Source: an uncultured Bacilli bacterium
GTDB lineage: Bacteria; Bacillota_I; Bacilli_A; RF39; UBA660
Assembly: GCA_947584105.1 (NCBI GenBank)
Contig: CANPWK010000003.1
Coordinates: 1-21,647, forward strand
Direction of reading: 5' to 3'
Length of the DNA stretch: 21,647 nucleotides
Shown: in pieces, positions 1-6,493 of the stretch
Layout of the letters: the number at the start of each line of letters is the position of its first letter
Position numbering within the stretch: position 1 is the stretch's first letter
Position numbers and translations under genes: made by a program
Notes under the pieces: model-generated
Told to the model about the DNA's origin: nothing
Database searches by the model: none
Seen by the model: the letters and a program-made list of their open reading frames with translations, nothing else

Positions 1-148
1 TTTGATATAAAGGATTAATTAAATTTTCAAAATAACTAGCAATAAAATTTTGATCTAATACTTTAAAAGGAATTAAATGTGCAGCTCGCCCTACATCTTG
101 TCCTGATCAAATTGCTATTGCACTTGAAAAGTATAAGAATAACAAAAA
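1..148 (-). pseudogene. Possible degenerate coding fragment at the window edge, unidentified
   Basis: The minus-strand frame is open from about position 106 to the left edge and reads like real protein (for example GRAAHLIPFKVLDQNFIASY). An in-frame TGA lies at 107-109, a TAA at 149-151, and there is no ATG, GTG or TTG with a ribosome site between the TGA and the edge. The plus strand is also open from 54 to a TAA at 150-152, just before a hairpin terminator, but has several stops further upstream. I cannot decide which strand is coding and recognise no family. A gene broken by a nonsense change is the simplest reading, and I hold it weakly. Confidence 0.25.
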
Positions 149-155
149 TTAAATA

Positions 156-185
156 AAATAAAAAGCCTTAAATGGCTTTTTATTT
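156..185. terminator. Bidirectional hairpin terminator
   Basis: A 12-bp stem (156-167 with 174-185, GC core GCC/GGC) closes a 6-base loop and is flanked by A-rich and T-rich runs, so it can work on both strands. It lies four bases past the stop of the 43-aa minus-strand gene and four bases past a plus-strand TAA at 150-152. Confidence 0.75.
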
Positions 186-188
186 GGG

Positions 189-320
189 TTATTTACAATT
201 GTCTGAAGTAAATGAATCGGATTTATTGGAATTCATTGAGTTAGTAGAATTCTTTGAATTATTCATTTCATTATTACTATTTTTTTTATTAGTAATTTTA
301 TCTTTTTTACTTTTTTTCAT
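189..320 (-). CDS. 43-aa Asn/Ser/Lys-rich hypothetical protein
   Basis: The ATG at 318-320 is preceded by GGGTGAT at a normal distance, the same ribosome-site style as several genes here. The frame runs to TAA at 189-191 and is followed directly by a hairpin terminator. The product (MKKSKKDKITNKKNSNNEMN at the N-terminus) is about 70% Asn, Ser and Lys, has one Cys next to the end, and has no hydrophobic segment, so it should be cytosolic, basic and disordered. I recognise no family. Coding status rests on the start site, the clean stop and the adjacent terminator; the low-complexity composition means chance cannot be excluded. Confidence 0.6.
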   Translation of the reverse strand: MKKSKKDKITNKKNSNNEMNNSKNSTNSMNSNKSDSFTSDNCK

Positions 321-756
321 TATAATCACCCAATAATATTATTAACTAAAAACTAATTTTAATACATCTATTAATAAAAATTATAAATTAATCAATAATA
401 ATAATGTGATGCTATGCTTCTTTTAAGAAGTTAACATAATATATATTATAGGATTTTTAATTATATTTAAAACATAGTACTATTTTGTTATTTAAATAGT
501 TATATATATCTTTTTTTATTCTTTATTAAATTATTTATTATTAAATTAAATTATATGAATAAATGATTATAATAATTAATTAAATTTAATTTAAAATATT
601 TACTTTTTATTATAATGCTTTTATATAATATATTGAACCTGCTAAATATTTAAATAATTACCTTACTTATAAATAATATATCATATAATATTGTATTATA
701 TATATTATTTATTCCCCTATTAATTCAAATTAAAATGAATAGGGGAAGTGGACTAT
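321..756. other. 436-bp AT-rich intergenic region
   Basis: I see no credible gene here. It contains a small inverted repeat with arms CTTCTT and AAGAAG (417-430) in the leader region of the 43-aa gene, long A/T runs, and at its right end the hairpin that follows the XRE gene (712-747). No convincing -35/-10 pair for the 43-aa gene could be picked out because TATAAT-like strings are everywhere. Confidence 0.5.
712..747 (-). terminator. Hairpin terminator after the XRE-family gene
   Basis: Arms 712-721 and 738-747 (TTCCCCTATT / AATAGGGGAA) form a perfect 10-bp stem with four G-C pairs, beginning nine bases after the regulator's stop codon. The tract beyond it is A/T-rich but not a pure U-run, so termination may be leaky. 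Confidence 0.65.
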
Positions 757-1518
757 TTAAAAAGCATTATTACGTGACTGAATTTCAGCTATTTTTGCAA
801 ATACTATACTAGCATTATTTTCATTAATTTCATTAATTCCAAGTTCTTTTAATGCTTGCTGCTTTATATTATTAAGTTCCATTGTCCGACTCATTTTATC
901 TTCTAATTTATGTTCAATGTGTGATTCAAAACGTCGATGTGATTCAATAAGCCTATTTTTAGAAGCTTTACCACTATGAAATAAGACCATAGCTGAAAAC
1001 ATAATACTTTCAAATATATATTGACCATCTTCATTAAAAGCATACTCACTAGCTTTGATAAAGCCAGTTTCTTTAGCAACATATCCAAGAATATATTTTA
1101 ACTCAACATTAGTATTTAAAGCTTGTAAAAAATAATATAGGTACTCCCCTATTTTGATACCATTATCACATTCGAAATATTCTTTTAATAAATCAATTAC
1201 TTTATTTAAAACATCTTTCTGTTTATCATCTAATCCTTCAAATATATCATCACTAATATCATCTACTTTGTTATTTAAACTATTAAGTCGCATTTCTACT
1301 TCTTGAATATAATCAGTAGTAACTTTAATATTTTTCATATCATCTTTTGATTTAATTCCCAGTAAATTAAACAATAATACTTTTTTATCTTTAGGCCATT
1401 TATTGACATCATCTATTTCTAGGTAATTGTAAATCATTTGTCTTGATACACCTAAGAATTTAGCCAATTTAACTTTGGAAATTCCAAGTTGATGTAGCAA
1501 ATCGTTTAAGTCTTTCAT
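757..1518 (-). CDS. XRE-type helix-turn-helix regulator with long C-terminal domain
   Basis: The first 35 residues form a helix-turn-helix of the Cro/XRE class (LAKFLGVSRQMIYNYLE at about 19-35), which implies sequence-specific DNA binding in the cytoplasm. Residues 60-110 are acidic and look helical, possibly coiled coil, and may be for dimerisation. The remaining 140 residues match nothing I recognise. At 253 aa it is longer than minimal XRE proteins, so a sensor or oligomerisation role for the C-terminus is possible. The ATG at 1518 has AGGAGGG ten bases upstream. A strong promoter with an internal inverted repeat lies just before it and a 32-bp palindrome further up, both fitting autoregulation. 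A hairpin terminator follows. The DNA-binding class is fairly sure; the targets are unknown. Confidence 0.85.
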   Translation of the reverse strand: MKDLNDLLHQLGISKVKLAKFLGVSRQMIYNYLEIDDVNKWPKDKKVLLFNLLGIKSKDDMKNIKVTTDYIQEVEMRLNSLNNKVDDISDDIFEGLDDKQKDVLNKVIDLLKEYFECDNGIKIGEYLYYFLQALNTNVELKYILGYVAKETGFIKASEYAFNEDGQYIFESIMFSAMVLFHSGKASKNRLIESHRRFESHIEHKLEDKMSRTMELNNIKQQALKELGINEINENNASIVFAKIAEIQSRNNAF

Positions 1519-1542
1519 AATTGTATTACCCTCCTATTATCA

Positions 1543-1570
1543 ATTTTAACACATTTGCTAAAAATGTCAA
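1543..1570 (-). promoter_or_regulatory. Sigma-A-type promoter of the XRE gene with embedded inverted repeat
   Basis: On the minus strand a perfect TTGACA (1565-1570), a 16-base spacer and TAAAAT (1543-1548) with an extended TG form the best consensus promoter in the window. An inverted repeat ACATTT-N5-AAATGT (1551-1556 and 1562-1567) overlaps the -35 box and the spacer, where a repressor would block RNA polymerase. Operator function is an inference. Confidence 0.75.
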
Positions 1571-1585
1571 TATGTAAATTCATTG

Positions 1586-1617
1586 TAAAACCTTATTCAT
1601 TAATGAATAAGGTTTTA
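1586..1617. repeat. 32-bp perfect palindrome: terminator or operator
   Basis: The sequence from 1586 to 1617 equals its own reverse complement, centred on TTCATTAATGAA, with flanks TAAAACC and GGTTTTA. It lies 84 bases past the stop of the 89-aa repeat protein and just upstream of the regulator's promoter. As RNA it would form a hairpin, but it lacks a clean U-run on the minus strand; as DNA it is a strong candidate for a dimeric repressor site. Either or both roles are possible. Confidence 0.6.
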
Positions 1618-1701
1618 AAAATATTATAAACGAGATAAAACTTTTGTATTTTAATAAGAATTAGTTTGTATATATTTAATTTGACACTATCATTTGATTT
1701 A

Positions 1702-1971
1702 TTATTTTAAATCTTTCCATATACTTGATTTGGATTTTTTTAAACTTTTAATCATATTTTTTTCTGATGTATATCTAGATACATTAGTACCAATAAACCC
1801 GTTTGTATCACCAGATGCAATATAATTTGATTGATTTTTTTCTGATGTATATTTAGATATATTAATACCTATAAACCCATTTGTATCACCAGATACAACA
1901 GAATGTGAATGTTTTTTCGCTTCATATATATCTTTTAAACTAGTATCATTTAAATAGTTTTTATTTTCCAT
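1702..1971 (-). CDS. 89-aa protein with two 26-residue tandem repeats
   Basis: The ATG at 1969-1971 follows a perfect AAGGAGG at six bases, so it is a better start than the in-frame ATG at 1998, which lies inside the end of mnmA and has no such site. After 24 residues come two copies of a 26-residue unit with core SGDTNGFIG, then N-x-S, then YTSEKN. A basic tail with one Trp follows (SLKKSKSSIWKDLK). There is no signal peptide or membrane span. It starts 14 bases after the mnmA stop and probably shares its transcript. I recognise no family. The near-identical repeats suggest a recent duplication, or a binding motif kept in two copies. Confidence 0.8.
   Translation of the reverse strand: MENKNYLNDTSLKDIYEAKKHSHSVVSGDTNGFIGINISKYTSEKNQSNYIASGDTNGFIGTNVSRYTSEKNMIKSLKKSKSSIWKDLK
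1757..1897 (-). repeat. Tandem direct repeat, 78-bp period, inside the 89-aa gene
   Basis: The 63-base segments 1757-1819 and 1835-1897 differ at only about six positions, giving a period of 78 bp (26 codons). Several differences are synonymous or conservative (Ile/Thr, Lys/Arg, Ile/Val), which suggests selection on the protein. Confidence 0.85.
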
Positions 1972-1985
1972 TACAATCCTCCTTT

Positions 1986-3083
1986 CTATAAATACCATAA
2001 TTTTTCGTTATTTTTTAAAACAGTTTTAATAATTCCTCCACCTAAGCATATATCATTATCATAAAATACGCAAGCTTGACCAGGTGTTACTGCTTTAACA
2101 CCTTGCTTATACTGTACAAGAACATAATCATCATACCATTTTAACTCTACATCATTATCCTTTTGACGGTAACGAAATTTAGCAGTGCATTTATTAACCT
2201 TTTTACCATACCAATTTATATTATCTACAATACAAGCATCACTAATTAAATATTCTTCATCATCTTCAAAAGCAATATATAAAATATTTTTCTCTAAATT
2301 TTTTCCTACAACAAATCCCCTATTGCTGTTACCTCCTAAATTTAATCCTCGACGCTGACCAATAGTATAATACATAAGGCCTATATGTTTTCCAATTATT
2401 TTATTTGTTTTAATATTTATAATATCTCCCGGAATATTTGGTAAATAATTACTCAAAAATTGTTTAAAATTGCGTTCTCCAATAAAACATATTCCAGTTG
2501 AATCTTTCTTTTTGGCAGTTATTAAATTGTTTTGTTGTGCTAATAATCTAACATCTTTTTTTAACATGTTACCTATTGGGAATAAAACTTTCTTTAATTT
2601 TTCCTTTGGAACCTGTGATAAAAAATATGTTTGATCCTTATTATCATCAATTCCTCTTAATAATTGCCCATTTACTATTCTAGCATAATGTCCTGTAGCA
2701 ATAAAATCTGCCCCTATTTTTTCCGCTTCTTTAAGAAACATATCAAATTTGATATATTTATTGCACATTATATCAGGGTTAGGAGTTCTACCTAGCTTCA
2801 ATTCATCAAGAAAATAAGTAAATACATAATCCCAATATTCTTTTACAAAATCGATTCTCTTTAAAGGAATATTCAATTTTTTACAAACTTCTAAAGCATC
2901 ATTATAATCTTGTTCTTGAGGACAAATATTATTATTTAAAGTTGGGTTTCCATTAATATCATTGTTTATTGCTGCATCCCAATTTCGCATAAAAAGTCCT
3001 ATAACTTCATATCCTTGCTGCTTTAAAAGTAAAGCTGCTACACTACTGTCAACACCGCCAGAAATTCCTACTACTACTTTCAT
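1986..3083 (-). CDS. mnmA: tRNA-specific 2-thiouridylase MnmA
   Basis: MnmA activates U34 of Lys, Glu and Gln tRNAs with ATP and inserts sulphur relayed from a cysteine desulfurase, giving the 2-thio group of s2U34. The sequence shows the PP-loop ATPase motif SGGVDSS (8-14), the catalytic Cys107 in NPDIMCNKYIKF, the ATGHYARI segment, DQTYFLSQ, the persulfide-carrying Cys199 in TGICFIGER, GQRRGLNLGG in the tRNA-binding part, and a C-terminal beta domain ending near LGGGII. The 365-aa length is normal. The ATG at 3083 has AAGGA upstream and also overlaps the stop of a possible 9-aa ORF. The two-repeat protein follows 14 bases downstream, probably on the same transcript. Confidence 0.97.
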   Translation of the reverse strand: MKVVVGISGGVDSSVAALLLKQQGYEVIGLFMRNWDAAINNDINGNPTLNNNICPQEQDYNDALEVCKKLNIPLKRIDFVKEYWDYVFTYFLDELKLGRTPNPDIMCNKYIKFDMFLKEAEKIGADFIATGHYARIVNGQLLRGIDDNKDQTYFLSQVPKEKLKKVLFPIGNMLKKDVRLLAQQNNLITAKKKDSTGICFIGERNFKQFLSNYLPNIPGDIINIKTNKIIGKHIGLMYYTIGQRRGLNLGGNSNRGFVVGKNLEKNILYIAFEDDEEYLISDACIVDNINWYGKKVNKCTAKFRYRQKDNDVELKWYDDYVLVQYKQGVKAVTPGQACVFYDNDICLGGGIIKTVLKNNEKLWYL

Positions 3084-3109
3084 ATTTCTTTTCCTTTTTT
3101 AACTTCCAT
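3080..3109 (-). CDS. Possible 9-aa upstream ORF coupled to mnmA
   Basis: An ATG at 3107-3109 sits behind AAGGTGG at a good distance and encodes MEVKKGKEI. Its TGA shares bases with the mnmA ATG (ATGA overlap). This arrangement allows translational coupling or a leader-peptide effect. The ORF is very short and could be chance; no stalling motif is evident. Confidence 0.3.
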   Translation of the reverse strand: MEVKKGKEI

Positions 3110-3144
3110 ATAACCACCTTGCAGATATTATATCATATTATAAT

Positions 3145-3762
3145 TTAAAATAAAAGTTTGGTTATAAATTTAAGGATATATGTTGATATGAAAGTTTCAT
3201 ATAAAATACTAACTGTTAAAATAATTAATGATATAACTAATACCCTAAGATAATTATTAAGAAATTGTTTAAAATTTAAACTCTTTTTCTTGAAAATAGA
3301 ATTTATTAAAACTATAGATAGATCAATAGAATAGCTTCCTAGATACATTAAAACCAGAATATCTATAATTAAATGAGGAATAGCATAAAAAATAGCTAAA
3401 GCAATACCTTTAAAAGAATATGTGTAAATTATTGATGTAATAGTAAATCCTAGAGAAAAAGCTTTATAATAAATAATTATTATTGTTACAACAACTCCAA
3501 TAACAGATATTCCAATAATCCAAATTAAAAAAGAAAAAATATAATTACTAATAAATATATTTTTTAAAGTTGATAAATAATCGAATTGATTGACTGATAA
3601 ACAATTAAAAAAATCTTTAATAGAGCTAACAACTAAAGATTTATCACTTTTATTTAATATAACTATAAACATACTGCCGGTAATAATGCCTATTATAGCA
3701 ATTATATTAAGTAGTGTCATGATTTTTTTGTCATATCTTATTATTTTTTTTATTTTATTCAT
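3145..3762 (-). CDS. spoIIM: SpoIIM-like integral membrane protein
   Basis: This 205-aa membrane protein has a basic N-terminus, about five hydrophobic segments, and the SpoIIM-family feature of a polar loop followed by a glycine-rich membrane pair ending in YYKAFSLGFT, then a helix with IPHLIID. In Bacillus, SpoIIM scaffolds the SpoIID-SpoIIP peptidoglycan machine that drives forespore engulfment. The broader DUF95 family also occurs in non-sporulating organisms, so the name gives the family and not a proven role. The ATG at 3762 is chosen over an in-frame GTG four codons earlier because GGGTGAT lies just before the ATG and within that extension. A SpoIIP homologue occurs elsewhere in the window. 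mnmA starts about 60 bases downstream. Confidence 0.8.
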   Translation of the reverse strand: MNKIKKIIRYDKKIMTLLNIIAIIGIITGSMFIVILNKSDKSLVVSSIKDFFNCLSVNQFDYLSTLKNIFISNYIFSFLIWIIGISVIGVVVTIIIIYYKAFSLGFTITSIIYTYSFKGIALAIFYAIPHLIIDILVLMYLGSYSIDLSIVLINSIFKKKSLNFKQFLNNYLRVLVISLIILTVSILYETFISTYILKFITKLLF

Positions 3763-3788
3763 ATTATCACCCACTAAATAATATTAAT

Positions 3789-3819
3789 AATTATAAAAAA
3801 TATTCCATTTTTTATAATT
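3789..3819. repeat. Inverted repeat between divergent genes
   Basis: Two 13-base arms, all A/T, flank the five bases ATTCC. The repeat lies between the divergent starts of the SpoIIM-like gene (minus) and the 29-aa ORF (plus), where both promoters must be. A shared operator is possible, but the A/T composition makes chance plausible. Confidence 0.4.
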
Positions 3820-3847
3820 TTATATTATAATTATTATGAGGTGGACT

Positions 3848-3937
3848 ATGAGTAAAGTAATTCAAAAAGCAATGATAATAATATTTTTAATAGCGATGGT
3901 TGGTATGTTTGTCATATCATTATTTCCAAATTTATAA
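3848..3937 (+). CDS. 29-aa single-span membrane microprotein
   Basis: The ATG at 3848-3850 is preceded by GAGGTGG, and a TATAAT at 3826-3831 lies just upstream. The product starts MSKVIQKAM, followed by a continuous hydrophobic helix to the end (IIIFLIAMVGMFVISLFPNL). Length and layout resemble the roughly 30-residue DUF4044 / Prli42-type membrane miniproteins of Firmicutes (Prli42 anchors the stressosome in Listeria), but the similarity is only in architecture and I would not assign that function. It is the only convincing plus-strand gene here and converges on mscL, whose stop lies 12 bases beyond. Confidence 0.7.
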   Translation: MSKVIQKAMIIIFLIAMVGMFVISLFPNL

Positions 3938-3949
3938 ATAGTAGTAATA

Positions 3950-4306
3950 CTATTTTTTTAGTTCATCACGAATTTCTTCTAATAATTTTATTTGTGGATC
4001 TATTTTTTCTTCTTTTTTCTTATTAGCTTTTTTATTAATAAATTTAATGAAAATGAAAATAGATAAAGCAATAATTAGAAAATTAACAATATTTTGAATA
4101 AATAAACCATAATTAATAGTTGCATCATTAATTTTCAAAGTCATTTGACTAAAATCTATTCCCCCTATTAGTACTCCAACAAATGGCATAATTATATCAT
4201 TTACTAATGAAGTAACAATAGCAGAAAAAGCACCTCCCATAACAACACCTACAGCAAGATCAATAACATTTCCACGTGAAATAAAACTTTTAAATTCTTT
4301 TAGCAT
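3950..4306 (-). CDS. mscL: Large-conductance mechanosensitive channel MscL
   Basis: MscL forms a homopentameric channel that opens under membrane tension to release solutes during hypo-osmotic shock. The 118-aa protein has the amphipathic N-terminal helix (MLKEFKSFISRGNVIDLAVG), the pore-lining first helix with its small-residue pattern (AVGVVMGGAFSAIVTSLVND), a short extracellular loop, a second helix (FLIIALSIFIFIKF), a KKKANKKKEE-type basic stretch and the C-terminal bundle helix LLEEIRDELK. Length is slightly below the 125-150 norm because of a short loop. AAGGAGG precedes the ATG and lies within the last codons of the upstream oxidoreductase, which it overlaps by seven bases, indicating one transcript and coupled translation. 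Confidence 0.96.
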   Translation of the reverse strand: MLKEFKSFISRGNVIDLAVGVVMGGAFSAIVTSLVNDIIMPFVGVLIGGIDFSQMTLKINDATINYGLFIQNIVNFLIIALSIFIFIKFINKKANKKKEEKIDPQIKLLEEIRDELKK

Positions 4307-5259
4307 AAATCCTCCTTATATATTTTAATAATTACTTTTAGACCTATTTTATTAATGATAGGTAAAAATAATATTTTTTTCATTATTTTTTTTACTTTAA
4401 TATCCCTTTTTATCTTTTTTATATTGATTTTTTGTTCAGCAATCAAATTGTTTATTAATTGGTTTAATAGATATAGATTATATTTACACGAAGTATTAGT
4501 AACTGGATCAATTAAGCCTGATGCATCTCCAATGAAATATACATTATTTACCTGTAACAATAAATCATTGTTGGGAATAAAATAACCGTATTTTCTATTT
4601 TTATCAAATTGATATATATTTTTTAAATTTTCCAAGCTTAGAAATAATTTATTTTTTCCATTAACACCTATTACATTTATTATATTATTATTTTTAGTAG
4701 GAATTATTTTTTCAGTAACTTTATTTTTTCTATTAAAATCATATATTAAATTTTTTTGTTCTTTTTTTGTCTTAATTCGAACGATAAAATTAAAACGTTG
4801 AATTTTATTAGTTAAATTTAATCTCACTTCTGAGAACGTTCCATCAGCACCTATTAATTTTTTATATTTGTATTTTTTATTATTTATAATTAAAATATTG
4901 TTTTTAAAATCATATTGTTTAATTTGACAATTTTCTAATACTTTGCCTTTATTTTTTATGTATTTTTCAAAAATAATAGGTTCTAATTTTTTTAAATTTA
5001 AAATGATACTATTAGCCTCAATAATTTTATTTTTAATAATTACTTTATTAATTTTCTTATCTATAAAGTTTGATAAATCAATATTAACTAAATTTTCTAA
5101 TTGTTGATATTCTTTTTTTGATATAATTATGTTTTCTAATTTTATTTTTTTATTAATATATTTTTTATCTATTAACAATATCTTCAATTTTTGAATACTT
5201 AATAGATAAGCGAGTAGTTTCCCGTAAAATCCGGCACCAATAATAATATAATCATACAT
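4300..5259 (-). CDS. FAD-dependent oxidoreductase of the geranylgeranyl reductase type
   Basis: Three flavoprotein motifs stand in the order of the PHBH/geranylgeranyl-reductase fold: the N-terminal dinucleotide motif GAGFYG (8-13) after a hydrophobic strand, GADGTFSEVR in the middle, and GDASGLIDPVTN near residue 245. The last resembles the GDAAGxxxP signature of this family, although the usual GEGI tail is replaced by NTSCKYN. At 319 aa it is shorter than typical members and very rich in Lys, Asn and Ile. The substrate is unknown; relatives reduce isoprenoid chains or oxidise aromatic substrates. GGTGG precedes the ATG. The gene overlaps mscL by seven bases, and the spoIVB terminator lies just upstream, so it needs its own promoter or read-through. 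Confidence 0.8.
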   Translation of the reverse strand: MYDYIIIGAGFYGKLLAYLLSIQKLKILLIDKKYINKKIKLENIIISKKEYQQLENLVNIDLSNFIDKKINKVIIKNKIIEANSIILNLKKLEPIIFEKYIKNKGKVLENCQIKQYDFKNNILIINNKKYKYKKLIGADGTFSEVRLNLTNKIQRFNFIVRIKTKKEQKNLIYDFNRKNKVTEKIIPTKNNNIINVIGVNGKNKLFLSLENLKNIYQFDKNRKYGYFIPNNDLLLQVNNVYFIGDASGLIDPVTNTSCKYNLYLLNQLINNLIAEQKINIKKIKRDIKVKKIMKKILFLPIINKIGLKVIIKIYKEDLC

Positions 5260-5302
5260 ACTACCACCGTTAATATTGTATCATAATTTTTATTAAAACA
5301 AA

Positions 5303-5319
5303 AGAGTGCCAAGCACTCT
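5303..5319 (-). terminator. Rho-independent terminator of spoIVB
   Basis: A 7-bp stem (5303-5309 with 5313-5319, AGAGTGC / GCACTCT) with a 3-base loop is followed on the minus strand by TTTGTTTT. It starts within the spoIVB stop codon itself. Confidence 0.85.
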
Positions 5320-6304
5320 AGTTTTCTCCCTCTTCTAACATATTTGTAATTAATATACCATATCCTTTTAACGGATCATCAATTACAACATGAGTTACCG
5401 CTCCTATTATATAATCACCTTGAATAATAGGACTACCACTCATCCCTTGAACTATACCATTGGTGGCATTTATTAACTTTTTATCAGTAATTTCAAATAC
5501 AATATTTTTTATTTTATTATTGGTATTAGCTACACTAATAATATTAATATCATATTTACCTACATCGTTACCTTCTAATACTGTCTTTATTTGAGCTTTT
5601 CCCATTTTTATATCATCAAATTTTGCTACTTTATATAAAGAGTCATCAGCTATTCTATTAGTATATTTTCCAAAAATACCTTTATTAGTATTTTCACTAA
5701 CATTTCCTTCTACTTTAGAAGTATCAAATGTAGCATTCTTTTCCCCCGGATTACCATCGCTAGATTTAGTAATTCCTATTACATTAGATGGAAAAATTGA
5801 ACCACTATTGATTTCAAAAACCTTTTTAGTTGTAGTATCCATAATTTCATGTCCTAAAGCTCCAAATATTTTAGTATTTGGATCTATATACGTTAAAGTT
5901 CCAATTCCAGTAATACTATCTTTAACATATAAACCAGTTTTAATTGTATCCCCTACTCTAACTAATTTTAATGAAGTATTACTTTTTTTATTATTCCTTT
6001 TATATTCAATATTAATTTCATCACTTTTTGTTTTATTAATAGTTTCAATCATATCATCTATACTACTAATTTTATTATTATCAATAGCAGTTATTTGATC
6101 ACCAACTTTTAAGTTAGCATCTAATGCTGGATTTTTTCCTTCAATATCATAAGTACCTACAACTAATATGCCATCACTAAAAATCCTGATACCAATATTT
6201 TCACCACTGGCTACTATATAATCCGAATATGCAGACAATTTTAATGGTATAAATACTAAAAGAAGGGTAAAGAATAAATTATATACGTTTTTTCTTGAAA
6301 ACAT
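5318..6304 (-). CDS. spoIVB: SpoIVB family serine peptidase (S55)
   Basis: In Bacillus, SpoIVB is secreted across the forespore membrane and cleaves SpoIVFA, which triggers sigma-K activation. The protein begins with a basic stretch and a hydrophobic signal/anchor (about 8-25), then a PDZ domain (about 45-115, including VGDQITAID), then the S55 peptidase domain: GIGTLTYIDP, His152 in GALGHEI, and Ser289 in VQGMSGSPII, the expected catalytic His and Ser. At 328 aa it is shorter than the 426-aa B. subtilis protein, mainly in the N-terminal part. AAAGGAGG precedes the ATG. It is a single-gene unit between the hisS terminator and its own. With SpoIIM- and SpoIIP-like genes nearby it suggests a sporulation programme or a remnant of one. 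Confidence 0.93.
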   Translation of the reverse strand: MFSRKNVYNLFFTLLLVFIPLKLSAYSDYIVASGENIGIRIFSDGILVVGTYDIEGKNPALDANLKVGDQITAIDNNKISSIDDMIETINKTKSDEINIEYKRNNKKSNTSLKLVRVGDTIKTGLYVKDSITGIGTLTYIDPNTKIFGALGHEIMDTTTKKVFEINSGSIFPSNVIGITKSSDGNPGEKNATFDTSKVEGNVSENTNKGIFGKYTNRIADDSLYKVAKFDDIKMGKAQIKTVLEGNDVGKYDINIISVANTNNKIKNIVFEITDKKLINATNGIVQGMSGSPIIQGDYIIGAVTHVVIDDPLKGYGILITNMLEEGEN

Positions 6305-6457
6305 ATAAAATTCCTCCTTTATACAGACTACATGATTATTATTGTCTAAAACTTAAATAATATTAATTATATTGTTAATAATAATATTGATATATAAATT
6401 TTAAAAATTTAAATCTATTATTTATATTTTATCCTAAAAATCTAAGCATATACAATA

Positions 6458-6492
6458 ATATAAAAGCATATGCAAGTCATATGCTTTTATAT
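6458..6492 (-). terminator. Terminator of hisS
   Basis: A perfect 15-bp stem (6458-6472 with 6478-6492) around a 5-base loop begins one base after the hisS stop codon. On the minus strand the 3' arm carries CTTTTATAT and is followed by further A/T. It could also act weakly in the other direction. Confidence 0.8.
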
Positions 6493-6493
6493 A

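Noticed and set aside
1586..1617. att site or IS end at the 32-bp palindrome.
   Set aside because: No integrase or transposase, no target-site duplication and no second copy in the window.
3590..3781. Plus-strand open frame of 63 codons.
   Set aside because: It lies antisense to the SpoIIM-like gene, and its hydrophobic composition mirrors the reverse-complement codons of that membrane protein; no ribosome site.
5808..6098. Plus-strand open frame of 96 codons, antisense to spoIVB.
   Set aside because: It is covered by a well-supported gene with intact catalytic motifs and has no independent ribosome site or family features.
6305..6457. A sporulation-specific (sigma-G-like) promoter upstream of spoIVB.
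   Set aside because: I could not find a convincing -35/-10 pair of that class; A/T richness makes any partial match meaningless.
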